A stretch of 64,000 nt of DNA from positions 17,870 to 81,869 of the forward strand of contig NZ_RQXV01000016.1 in assembly GCF_003858655.1 (NCBI RefSeq), given 5' to 3'. Below the pieces are notes generated by a model. The model was not told the origin of the DNA. It did not search any database and was given only the letters and a program-made list of their open reading frames with translations. Shown piece after piece: positions 1-7,600 of the stretch (the stretch's first letter is position 1; the number at the start of each line of letters is the position of its first letter). The DNA is from Amphritea balenae. GTDB taxonomy: Bacteria > Pseudomonadota > Gammaproteobacteria > Pseudomonadales > Balneatricaceae. The translations under genes and the position numbers were made by a program.

Positions 1-134
1 GTCACCAGCTGCTTTCGGGCACGATAAGCCCCGGTAAATTTGCGTCGATAGAAATGAGCCCGGTCGGGCTCACGATTCTGCATCCAGTCGGGCAATATCA
101 GCCGGACTAAAAATTTTAACAGCTCAAATCCCAT
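1..134 (-). CDS. Unrecognised protein, N-terminal part only
   Basis: The reading frame starts at an ATG at 134 and runs off the left edge of the window, so only about 44 residues are visible (MGFELLKFLVRLILPDW at the start). A strong ribosome binding site (GGGAGG) lies seven bases before the ATG, which supports a real gene. The visible part has a short hydrophobic helix followed by a basic, Arg-rich stretch (YRRKF, YRARKQ). I do not recognise the family. It lies downstream of, and in the same direction as, the NAD-kinase-like gene. Confidence 0.5.
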   Translation of the reverse strand, partial: MGFELLKFLVRLILPDWMQNREPDRAHFYRRKFTGAYRARKQLV

Positions 135-221
135 TACTGCCTCCCTCTTCCTTTCAGAATAACAGAGTATGGGATTTTTGCCGGATTGTACGAGGGGTAT
201 TTTAAGCCTTATTCAGACCTG

Positions 222-1334
222 TCAGTAATCAGCGATCCGATACAATATTGAGTCACGGTAGCCGGTATTTACTCGAATAAGACCGGACAACTTATGATTA
301 AGTTCTGCATCTCCGCTATCAACAATCAGTGGCCGCCCTTCTAGCTCTTGAATTTTGCTCTTAGTAGCAACAACAATAATATTGTCACGGCCGATACGCC
401 TTAACAGCTCGACACTCAACTGTTGATTCCCCCGCCCGATAATATGACCCTGACCTCCGATAACGGTAATTACTAACCGGGTCTCATAGCCCGAGGTCAT
501 TTCAAGCAACTGCTGTGCTGTCAGATCCTGACCTATCAGCTCACCGTTCTCAATCAGATCCACGCCTAAGAGTGTGTTTTCCAGTCCTAAAGAGTCCATC
601 AGAGCCTGCACAGTTGAACCTGAGCCCATAATGTAGCGTACATCATCTTCCATAGATTCATTGAAGTCAGCGGCTATATCATCAAGTACAATCTCTTCTA
701 CTTCCTTACCACCTTCTTTGGTATGTTGTAGAAAGCGTGGTTCTTGCGGTACCAATAACTCGCCATAGTATTTTGCCCGCACCCGACCTTCGCGAAAGGC
801 CACTTCGTCAATATCCCTGACCTCCTGATCACCCAGGGTTACTAACTCCCCTCTAACCAGCATGGCGACAATTTCGCCCGCCGCCTTTGGCGTAATGGCA
901 TAAACTCCGGAGTGAATTTTAACGCCGGCAGGAATGCCCAGCACCGGAACGCTGTCACTGATAGCGTGACATATATTACGCGCAGTACCATCGCCCCCCG
1001 CGAAGAGAATAAGATCGATACCCTCTTCTACCATCTGGCATGCAGCAGCCTCAGTATCTTTAGCACTGGTATTACCGGGATTGATTGAACCGATAACAAC
1101 AGGTTCAAAGCCAGCCTCTCGGGCAACGTTTTCGCCCATCTCTCCCGGATAGGTGGTCAACTTAAGATCCAGGCCCCGAAGCGCATCCAGTGCAAGTAAC
1201 GTTCTCAGGTTTGCTTTCGGTTCAGCCCCCATATCCAGTGCTTTACGGGCAATCTCTTCGCCATCGCTGCCTTTCAAGCCTACACTGCCACCGACGCCCG
1301 CCAGGGGATTCACGATTAAACCCAATCGAAACAT
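222..1334 (-). CDS. ATP-NAD kinase-like protein (COG3199/AcoX-like)
   Basis: 370 residues. It carries the diacylglycerol/NAD-kinase-type nucleotide motif GGDGT at residues 113-117, and a following GIPAGVK at 133-139 typical of the COG3199 group, whose members resemble NAD kinase and AcoX. The true NAD kinase (nadK) is elsewhere in this window at 60097-60978, so this is a divergent paralogue and its substrate is not established. Its ATG directly follows the stop of the upstream PilZ gene (TAG then ATG), and its AGGAG ribosome binding site sits inside the last PilZ codons, so the two are almost certainly translationally coupled. Cytosolic; no signal peptide. Confidence 0.8.
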   Translation of the reverse strand: MFRLGLIVNPLAGVGGSVGLKGSDGEEIARKALDMGAEPKANLRTLLALDALRGLDLKLTTYPGEMGENVAREAGFEPVVIGSINPGNTSAKDTEAAACQMVEEGIDLILFAGGDGTARNICHAISDSVPVLGIPAGVKIHSGVYAITPKAAGEIVAMLVRGELVTLGDQEVRDIDEVAFREGRVRAKYYGELLVPQEPRFLQHTKEGGKEVEEIVLDDIAADFNESMEDDVRYIMGSGSTVQALMDSLGLENTLLGVDLIENGELIGQDLTAQQLLEMTSGYETRLVITVIGGQGHIIGRGNQQLSVELLRRIGRDNIIVVATKSKIQELEGRPLIVDSGDAELNHKLSGLIRVNTGYRDSILYRIADY

Positions 1335-2057
1335 CTATAACTCCTGTCCATTCTGATCGAGATTACCGGTCTCAACCAGAAACTGCTGATATACAAAGGC
1401 AGCTATAATCAATCGACTATCTTCATCCAGATCGACAAACTTTACCCCGTGGTTATATAAGCTACCTGAATCTACTGAACTGGTATGTACATTACGCAGT
1501 TCAACCGGTGCCAGTAATACCTGATCGATATCACCGATCTGAACCCGGGTAGTCAGATAGAACTTGTCCCCCACTTCACCCAAAGAGCGCGGCAGTTGCA
1601 GACAGGCGCCCCCCAGACTTATATCTATACATAGTGCACTGACCGGCAGATCCTGCCGCTCACTCATTTCATCATGATCATCAACCGAGCTCATTAAGCC
1701 AACGGGTACCCGGGTATGTTCTCTGATGCGCTGTTCATTAATCTGTTTTGGATATTCTAGTACCCAGTAGCCGAACGGCTGATCATACTGTTTCAGTATT
1801 TTACTGGTGAAACTACAGATCCGGTTACCACTAACCATGCGCAGATTAGCCAGATTACCCTCATTTATCAAAGATGAAACGTTGCTGTTAGCAGAAGGCG
1901 CGCTAATCATCACACCACCGTTGACAGAATAGCCCAATAACTTAGCCGTAAACCTGCCCCGGGGAGACCTGATCTCTACCCGTACCGGCTCGCCTATCTG
2001 CAACCTTAGTTCCGAGAGTTTTTTACTCTGTTCAAGCAAATCTTCCTGCACTGCCAT
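1335..2057 (-). CDS. PilZ-domain c-di-GMP receptor, YcgR-like
   Basis: 240 residues. The C-terminal half is a PilZ domain with both c-di-GMP-binding motifs intact: RxxxR at 112-116 (REHTR) and DxSxxG at 145-150 (DISLGG). The N-terminal half (about 1-105) resembles the flagellar-brake N-domain of YcgR proteins. Expected role: senses c-di-GMP and alters motility or surface functions through a partner that cannot be read from sequence. It is coupled to the downstream NAD-kinase-like gene. Three GGDEF proteins in this window are possible ligand sources. The start is an ATG with only a weak upstream GGA. Confidence 0.85.
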   Translation of the reverse strand: MAVQEDLLEQSKKLSELRLQIGEPVRVEIRSPRGRFTAKLLGYSVNGGVMISAPSANSNVSSLINEGNLANLRMVSGNRICSFTSKILKQYDQPFGYWVLEYPKQINEQRIREHTRVPVGLMSSVDDHDEMSERQDLPVSALCIDISLGGACLQLPRSLGEVGDKFYLTTRVQIGDIDQVLLAPVELRNVHTSSVDSGSLYNHGVKFVDLDEDSRLIIAAFVYQQFLVETGNLDQNGQEL

Positions 2058-2111
2058 TAAATCAGCATCCGTTCCTGAGTTTTCTGTTAAGCCCTGTTAC
2101 CGGCTAACTAA

Positions 2112-2179
2112 TTATCTAACAAAGCCGCTTATCTAACAAAGCCGCATATTTATCAAACCCGCTTATCTAAGCAAGTGCA
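2112..2179. repeat. Four degenerate 17-bp tandem repeats
   Basis: Between pdxB and the PilZ gene, a unit TTATCTAACAAAGCCGC occurs exactly twice (2112-2128, 2129-2145). Two diverged copies follow in register (2146-2162 and 2163-2179). The array lies between the pdxB stop and the PilZ start. No protein or obvious hairpin explains it. Confidence 0.75.
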
Positions 2180-2189
2180 ATTTCGAAGA

Positions 2190-3332
2190 TCAATCGCAGA
2201 TGAAACCCGCAGCGACCAATTGACCTTTTAAATCAGACGCTAACTTAGCACCCGAAAACCCGGCGGCGGCAAATTCTCGCCGAACAGGATACTGCTTACG
2301 TAACTGGTCAAAGCGCTCAGGCTGCATTGCAGCATCATCAAGCGAACTCATAAAGCGAGCATGATCATCGGCCGGATCATAGATCATATGGATAATATCG
2401 GTCAGATCTTCCTTGCCGGTCAGCTTAACAACCGGCTGTACAATTTCGCTAAGACACTGCTTAAAATCCACATCGGGAACCAGCCCCCGGTGTTCGCAAA
2501 ATGCGTTATAAAGCATCCATGTACCCCGAATCTTACCATCCAGACTATAGCCGGCAATGTGGGGAGTACCAATTCTTACCCGCTCTGCCAGTTCGCTTCC
2601 AACACGGGGCTCGTCTTCCCAGACATCAAGTAGCAAGGTGACATCTTCACGGATTAAGTGCCAATTGAGTAACGCTGTATTATCAATGACCGGCCCCCGC
2701 CCTGCATTCAGTAACACCGCCCCCTGCTTTACCAATGGCAAATTGTCCTGGTTCAGAAGATGGTGGCTGGGATACTTTCCATCTTTTACCAATGGTGTAT
2801 GCAAACAGATGATATCTGCTTCTTTCAACAATTGATCCAATGGCACCATGCCTTCTGTTCCGGCACTTTGCCGGGGTGGATCATTCAGCAGTAGCTTAAC
2901 GCCTAACCGTTCTAAGCGGCGCTGTAAACGACGGCCAACATTGCCGACACCAACAATACCTACCACTTTATCCAACAGATCAAAGCCCTGTTCACGGGCA
3001 ACCAGCAACAAATTACTCAGCACATACTCTGCCACCGCATCGGCATTACAGCCCGGCGCACTACTAAAACCAATACCCTGCTCGTGTAACCAGTGCTGAT
3101 CGATATGATCGGTGCCTATTGTTGCGGTACCTACAAAGCTGACCGGCGTGCCTTCAAGTAACGCCCGGTCGACCTTAGTTACCGAGCGAACCAATAGAAT
3201 ATCCGCCTCTTTAAGATCACTTTTTTTCATTGATCTACCCGGAATTCGGGTGATCTTACCGAAACAATCGAACAGGGATTCCAGCGCGGGAATATTCTCA
3301 TCAGCGACGATGTTCAGACCTGATAAATTCAA
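2190..3332 (-). CDS. pdxB: Erythronate-4-phosphate dehydrogenase
   Basis: Second step of the DXP-dependent pyridoxal phosphate pathway: oxidises 4-phosphoerythronate with NAD. In the numbering of the longest frame (384 residues from 3344), the NAD Rossmann motif GxGxxG is at 132-137 and the catalytic Arg-Glu-His triad at R216, E245 and H262. Their 29- and 46-residue spacing is the same as in the E. coli enzyme. The C-terminal PdxB dimerisation domain is present. No ATG exists at the N-terminus. I chose the TTG at 3332 (380 residues) because GGAGAG lies just upstream and the length then fits the family. The frame could also start at TTG 3344. Cytosolic. Confidence 0.93.
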   Translation of the reverse strand: MNLSGLNIVADENIPALESLFDCFGKITRIPGRSMKKSDLKEADILLVRSVTKVDRALLEGTPVSFVGTATIGTDHIDQHWLHEQGIGFSSAPGCNADAVAEYVLSNLLLVAREQGFDLLDKVVGIVGVGNVGRRLQRRLERLGVKLLLNDPPRQSAGTEGMVPLDQLLKEADIICLHTPLVKDGKYPSHHLLNQDNLPLVKQGAVLLNAGRGPVIDNTALLNWHLIREDVTLLLDVWEDEPRVGSELAERVRIGTPHIAGYSLDGKIRGTWMLYNAFCEHRGLVPDVDFKQCLSEIVQPVVKLTGKEDLTDIIHMIYDPADDHARFMSSLDDAAMQPERFDQLRKQYPVRREFAAAGFSGAKLASDLKGQLVAAGFICD

Positions 3333-3438
3333 ACAACTCTCCAAAGAAAAAAATCAGTGGTTATGGGGCGAAACGCCGATTATAATTGCCCGCCTCGTGC
3401 TTTGATATCACCCCAGACAAATTAATTGTGGTACTTTT

Positions 3439-3687
3439 TTGATCATTCGTTGGCGTAAACATCAGGACTATTTCATAGTCCGACTCTATCAGGACCTGAT
3501 GGGTGACTGGGTGTTAACAGAGTCATGGGGTAATTCTGTGCGCGACAGCGGTGCATTCAATCATACGGTGTTTCATTGCTATCACGAAGCCCGCAATAGA
3601 TTACGTGAAATCAGTAAACAGCAGAAGTCGCTTGGCTTCAAAAAAACCGTTTCAAAAGAGCACCAGATCGAGCTGGACTTTGGCTAA
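3439..3687 (+). CDS. Small WGR-domain protein
   Basis: 82 residues with the features of a WGR domain: an aromatic start, the central GDWVLTESWG segment, and a C-terminal helix with EARNRLREI and KSLGF. WGR domains occur in bacterial proteins, MolR-type regulators and PARPs, and are thought to bind nucleic acid. Here the domain stands alone. The start is a TTG preceded by an in-frame stop, and no clear ribosome binding site is seen, so the N-terminus is uncertain. It is transcribed away from pdxB and toward trpB. Confidence 0.65.
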   Translation: MIIRWRKHQDYFIVRLYQDLMGDWVLTESWGNSVRDSGAFNHTVFHCYHEARNRLREISKQQKSLGFKKTVSKEHQIELDFG

Positions 3688-3753
3688 AGAACCTTTGAAC
3701 AAGTGCTAAATACAGTTCCCGATCAATATTCTTAAAATAAATCCTTCCGATAG

Positions 3754-3782
3754 TTGGCAACCGCCTCCTACAGCGATATATT
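3754..3782 (+). promoter_or_regulatory. Sigma-70-type promoter for trpB
   Basis: TTGGCA at 3754-3759 and TATATT at 3777-3782 are separated by the ideal 17 bases. Transcription would start near 3789, giving an untranslated leader of about 85 bases. The leader contains a small hairpin (CAGCGT, loop CTGA, ACGCTG; 3805-3820). No Trp-rich leader peptide is visible, so classical trp attenuation is not supported. Confidence 0.6.
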
Positions 3783-3873
3783 TCTCTCTTTACTATACAA
3801 AATGCAGCGTCTGAACGCTGTTCGCAGTATCACTTAAAGGTTACTGCCGATATAACAAGATAAGAGAGGTCCC

Positions 3874-5076
3874 ATGAGTAAGTTTGATTTTGCGCCAATG
3901 CCTGACAAAGAAGGATTTTTTGGTAGCTACGGCGGTCAGATCATCCCCCCTGAACTGAAAAAAGTGATGGATGATATCGATCAGGCTTACGAAGAGATCC
4001 GTCAGACTGAAGAATTTCAGAATGAACTAATGAGCCTGTTCCAGGACTACGTTGGTCGTCCAAGCCCTATTTACCATGCCAAACGCCTGAGTGAACAGCT
4101 GGGTGGTGCACAGATCTTCCTGAAACGTGAAGACCTGAACCACACCGGTGCGCATAAGATCAATCACTGTCTGGGTGAAGCGCTACTGGCCAAATTCATG
4201 GGTAAAAAGAAAGTTCTGGCTGAAACCGGTGCAGGACAGCACGGTGTTGCACTGGCGACTGCCTGCGCTTTAGTCGGTATCCCTTGTGAAATCCATATGG
4301 GTCAGGTGGATATCGAGAAAGAACACCCTAACGTTACTAAGATGAAGATTCTGGGCTGTAAGCTGGTCCCGGTTACCCGCGGCACCGCCACTCTAAAAGA
4401 TGCTGTCGACAGTGCGTTTGAAGAGTATCTGAAGAATCCAGAAGAATATATTTATGCCATTGGCTCTGTTGTGGGCCCACATCCATTCCCGAAAATGGTA
4501 CGTGACTTCCAGAGCATCATCGGCCGTGAAGCCCGTCAGCAGTTTAATGAAAAATTCGCCAAGAACCCTGATGTCATTACCGCTTGTGTCGGCGGTGGTT
4601 CTAACGCAATGGGGCTGTTCACCGCATTCCTGAACGATGACGATGTTAAAATCGTCGGAGTTGAGCCTGCAGGTAAAGGTCTGGATACACCGGATCACTC
4701 TGCAACTATGACCCTGGGTAAGCCAAGCCAGATCCACGGAATGAAGTGCTACGTACTGGAAACTGATGATGGCGAGCCGATGCCGGTTCACTCTATCGCA
4801 TCCGGCCTGGACTACCCTGGCGTAGGCCCACAGCACTGCTACCTGAAAGACATTGACCGTGTTGAGTACGAAACAGCAACCGATGAAGAATGTCTGAACG
4901 CCTTTATGACCCTGTCTCGGGTTGAAGGTATTATCCCGGCACTGGAAAGTGCCCATGCCGTTGCCTGGGCGATGCGTGTTGCGCCAACGATGGGTAAAGA
5001 TCAGCAAATCCTGATCAACCTGTCCGGCCGTGGTGATAAAGACGCTGATTACGTGGCAGAGAAACTGGGTCTGTAA
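3874..5076 (+). CDS. trpB: Tryptophan synthase beta chain-like PLP enzyme
   Basis: 400 residues. TrpB condenses indole with L-serine on pyridoxal phosphate. K95 (in GAHKIN) is the Schiff-base lysine, E117 (AETGAGQHG) the catalytic acid and GGGSNA (240-245) the phosphate loop. The usual HKTN is HKIN here, and several segments (for example [15 protein letters not shown]) resemble a stand-alone TrpB paralogue group rather than the operon type. No trpA is adjacent: the WGR gene precedes and a terminator follows. A strong ribosome binding site (AGAGAGG) precedes the ATG. It may serve indole salvage or another beta-substitution; that is inference. Confidence 0.88.
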   Translation: MSKFDFAPMPDKEGFFGSYGGQIIPPELKKVMDDIDQAYEEIRQTEEFQNELMSLFQDYVGRPSPIYHAKRLSEQLGGAQIFLKREDLNHTGAHKINHCLGEALLAKFMGKKKVLAETGAGQHGVALATACALVGIPCEIHMGQVDIEKEHPNVTKMKILGCKLVPVTRGTATLKDAVDSAFEEYLKNPEEYIYAIGSVVGPHPFPKMVRDFQSIIGREARQQFNEKFAKNPDVITACVGGGSNAMGLFTAFLNDDDVKIVGVEPAGKGLDTPDHSATMTLGKPSQIHGMKCYVLETDDGEPMPVHSIASGLDYPGVGPQHCYLKDIDRVEYETATDEECLNAFMTLSRVEGIIPALESAHAVAWAMRVAPTMGKDQQILINLSGRGDKDADYVAEKLGL

Positions 5077-5100
5077 TTAGTTCATTTGAATACAGAATAG

Positions 5101-5127
5101 AAAAAGGGGCTTGAAGCCCCTTTTTTA
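5101..5127. terminator. Bidirectional rho-independent terminator
   Basis: A GGGGCT / AGCCCC stem with a three-base loop is flanked by A5 on the left and T6 on the right, so it can end both trpB (+) and the convergent dioxygenase gene (-). Confidence 0.9.
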
Positions 5128-5145
5128 TTACCTGTTTAACTCTTA

Positions 5146-6033
5146 CTAAACCGGGTGAACATCCTGTTGCGATTTCGCATTAGTAGAGACCGGGAATAGC
5201 ACATTACACTGACCGGTACCGGAACTTGGGAAGTACTCGGTCATCATTTCGCCCTGGCCTTCATATTTGTCCCAACCCAACAGACCGAACAGCATAGCGG
5301 TATCATGCATGCCACCTTCACCAGCGCAGTCCTCTGCATATTTCGGCATGATCTCAAGGAAGTCCTTAATACGGCCCTGCTTCCACATATCCAATACCAT
5401 CAGATCAGTTTGCTGATTCAATGGACGGCTGATCTTGAACAGATAATCACCCACATCTTTGTTCGGTGGTATACGGTGTGACAGAGAACCGCTGGCCAGA
5501 AAGGCAACTTTCTTACCCGACTTTCTCACCGCTTCAAGAATAGACTCACCAACAATTTTTGATTCTTCCAGTTCTGCGTCATACATCCAGCCAGCAACTG
5601 AAATAATTTTAATATCCGTACCTATGCCCATATAACGCAGTGGAACCAGGGTGCCATACTGAACTTCTAAAGTGTCCACTTCATGATGACAAAGCGTTGT
5701 CACACCGTTTTTAGTGGCTGTATCAGCGATCAGCTGGCCTAACTCCGGATCCCCAACATAGTTGTATTCCATATTATTCAGGAAGTGTGGAAACTCAGTA
5801 CTGGTAAACAGGCCCGACATATCCGGCTTGGCATTAATATGATAACCGGCATTAACCAGCCAGTGAGTATCCGCCACAACGATAGTGTCGACTTCACGCT
5901 CACGACACAGATCGCCAATGCGTTTAAGACCTTCGATCGCCTCTTTGCGAATCCCGTTAAGCGGCCCTTCCTGCTCAGAAATAAACATAGAGGGAACATG
6001 CGTCACTTTCGCTGCCAGAACAACTTCACCCAT
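5146..6033 (-). CDS. hpaD: 3,4-dihydroxyphenylacetate 2,3-dioxygenase-like (class III extradiol)
   Basis: 295 residues of the LigB superfamily, closely resembling E. coli HpaD/HpcB through most of its length (AAKVTHVPSM, DTHWLVN, ASGSLSHR, GEGGMHDT, FPSSGTGQ). The family uses Fe(II) to open the ring of homoprotocatechuate between carbons 2 and 3. I chose the ATG at 6033, with GAGG upstream, over a GTG 12 bases earlier. No other homoprotocatechuate gene (hpaE, F, G, H, I) is next to it, so the exact substrate is not certain. An AraC-type regulator lies just upstream in the same direction, with a tandem operator-like repeat in between. Confidence 0.85.
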   Translation of the reverse strand: MGEVVLAAKVTHVPSMFISEQEGPLNGIRKEAIEGLKRIGDLCREREVDTIVVADTHWLVNAGYHINAKPDMSGLFTSTEFPHFLNNMEYNYVGDPELGQLIADTATKNGVTTLCHHEVDTLEVQYGTLVPLRYMGIGTDIKIISVAGWMYDAELEESKIVGESILEAVRKSGKKVAFLASGSLSHRIPPNKDVGDYLFKISRPLNQQTDLMVLDMWKQGRIKDFLEIMPKYAEDCAGEGGMHDTAMLFGLLGWDKYEGQGEMMTEYFPSSGTGQCNVLFPVSTNAKSQQDVHPV

Positions 6034-6104
6034 AACAAACCTCACTTATTATTGTTAACTTGTTAATCAATATAGTGTCAGTATACGGGCGATTTGTTAT
6101 CTGT

Positions 6105-6145
6105 CTTTGCCATTTAAAGCAAAGCTTTTACCATTTAAACCAAGG
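6105..6145 (-). promoter_or_regulatory. Candidate AraC-type tandem operator upstream of hpaD
   Basis: On the minus strand TTGGTTTAAATGGTAAAA is followed exactly 21 bases later by TTGCTTTAAATGGCAAAG. Direct repeats two helical turns apart are the classic layout of AraC-family sites. The promoter-proximal repeat ends a few bases before a poor -35 (ACAAAT), which is 17 bases from a fair -10 (TATATT). That is the arrangement expected of an activator-dependent promoter for hpaD. Binding by the neighbouring AraC protein is inference. Confidence 0.55.
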
Positions 6146-6174
6146 GGAAAACATCTATCAATCAGATCAGGACT

Positions 6175-6239
6175 AAGCCTGAAACCCGGCACTTAAACAA
6201 AACACTGAAATTAAGCACTTAAGCTAAGCGCTGAAACGT
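6175..6239. repeat. Degenerate 13-bp tandem repeats across the regulator stop codon
   Basis: From 6188 a 13-base period is visible in four successive units (GGCACTTAAACAA, AACACTGAAATTA, AGCACTTAAGCTA, AGCGCTGAAACGT), with a possible fifth at 6175-6187. The array includes the last codons and stop of the AraC-type gene. Copies are diverged but in register. Confidence 0.5.
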
Positions 6240-7279
6240 CGTCGAAACACTGTAGGACTCTCACCAGTCCAGCGCTTAAAAGCTCTGTTCAGATGCGCTG
6301 GATCTGAAAAACCCAGCGAGTAAGCTATCTCTGTAATCGTTTGGCGGGAATACTGCAAATACTGGCGAGCCAGCTCCTCACGTATCTGATCGCGAATTTT
6401 CTGTAAAGTAGTGCCATTCAATGTCAGTTGATACTGTAGCGTTCTGGCAACCATATTTAATTCGTCAGCCACATCATCAAGGGTTGTAAGACCTAAAGGC
6501 ATAAGATTAATCAGCGTATTACGAACCTGACTACAGAGGTCATTCATCTGAAAGCGCTCCAGATACTCCTCAACAAGCTTATCGTTCTGCTCAGCCAGCA
6601 TTCGGTTTCCGGTATGTAGCGCCTGATCAAGTTGGTTTGAATCTAATACCAAACAGTTTTCCGAGCTACCAAAACTAACCGGACAGTTAAAGTAGTCTTG
6701 CCATAGCTGAGGCTCTTCGGGTGTATCACGGGTAAAACTGACACTAACCGGGGAAAAGCCGTCTCCAGACATTTCCCGAAACATCTTCACCACGGCTCCG
6801 AGAAAGTAATCAACGCCTTCCGGAGTCACTAAAGCCACACTCTCAGCTTGCTTAATCTGCATGGTAAAACTATCGTAATCCCGGACCTCTGCAGGCTGAA
6901 GAGATAACCGGCAACCATCATTCAGCAATACCTCAAAGCGGACCATTCTCTGAAGCGCGTCCCTCAGGCTACTACTGGCCCAAAGCGAAAAACCAAGTGC
7001 ATGAAAAGTCGTCGGACAGACATAACTGGCAACCTGAAGCCCTATATTCTCCTGACCGGTTTCAGCCAACGCGATCGCCCATAACCTTCGGGTATGGTCT
7101 GAGCTGAACCTGACATCGATATCATTTTTCTGAGACAGGTCCACCCCTGCCGCTTTAAGCAACCGGTCTCCATCGTAACCTAATGCATTAAGCGCCCGAC
7201 CAACCGCAACAGACCAGCCACCGACAACCGTGGAGGATTGTTTGCTGGTTATACTGGACTGCTTATCCGTTTCTATCAT
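6224..7279 (-). CDS. AraC-family transcriptional regulator
   Basis: 351 residues. The N-terminal part (about 25-210) matches the arabinose-binding-like effector domain of the OruR/ArgR-type AraC subgroup. The C-terminal 100 residues carry the double helix-turn-helix (REELARQYLQ... TEIAYSLGFSDPAHLNRAFKRWTGESP), complete with the conserved second-helix GFSD and the FKRW motif. It lies upstream of hpaD in the same orientation with a 190-bp gap holding two 21-bp-spaced repeats, so it probably controls hpaD in response to an aromatic compound. The effector is not deducible. Confidence 0.88.
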   Translation of the reverse strand: MIETDKQSSITSKQSSTVVGGWSVAVGRALNALGYDGDRLLKAAGVDLSQKNDIDVRFSSDHTRRLWAIALAETGQENIGLQVASYVCPTTFHALGFSLWASSSLRDALQRMVRFEVLLNDGCRLSLQPAEVRDYDSFTMQIKQAESVALVTPEGVDYFLGAVVKMFREMSGDGFSPVSVSFTRDTPEEPQLWQDYFNCPVSFGSSENCLVLDSNQLDQALHTGNRMLAEQNDKLVEEYLERFQMNDLCSQVRNTLINLMPLGLTTLDDVADELNMVARTLQYQLTLNGTTLQKIRDQIREELARQYLQYSRQTITEIAYSLGFSDPAHLNRAFKRWTGESPTVFRRRFSA

Positions 7280-7600
7280 ATGTCCCGATGATACTTTTCT
7301 ATTAATGATCCGTTTTTTAACCGTTCTTCAGCTTAGCAACAACCTTGATGCCACTGGCGATTTCAGACAGACATCATAAGGGCTAACCCTGATAAAGCTT
7401 ATGACCTGCAACACAGTCAATAGAGATAATTTACACATTATATAATTCACCTCTATCCGGTGATAGATTGACGATATATGCTGCCCAAACTGGTTAATTA
7501 CGTGCCACATGCCTTTTTTTGATTTCTATAATTCAATGTAAAACTTACAAAGATTTTCAAAGCCCCAGCAGTTAGAGGCGCTTAGAAAAAGGATTTTACT
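7280..7600. other. Divergent intergenic region, no gene seen
   Basis: This gap separates the minus-strand regulator from the plus-strand GGDEF-EAL gene and should hold both promoters. It is AT-rich. One inverted repeat is visible (TCATAAG ... CTTATGA, about 7371-7402). A 60-codon minus-strand frame here shows no family features. Confidence 0.5.

Noticed and set aside
7328..7510. A 60-codon minus-strand frame in the AraC-GGDEF gap
   Set aside because: AT-rich, no family features, lies in the expected promoter region.
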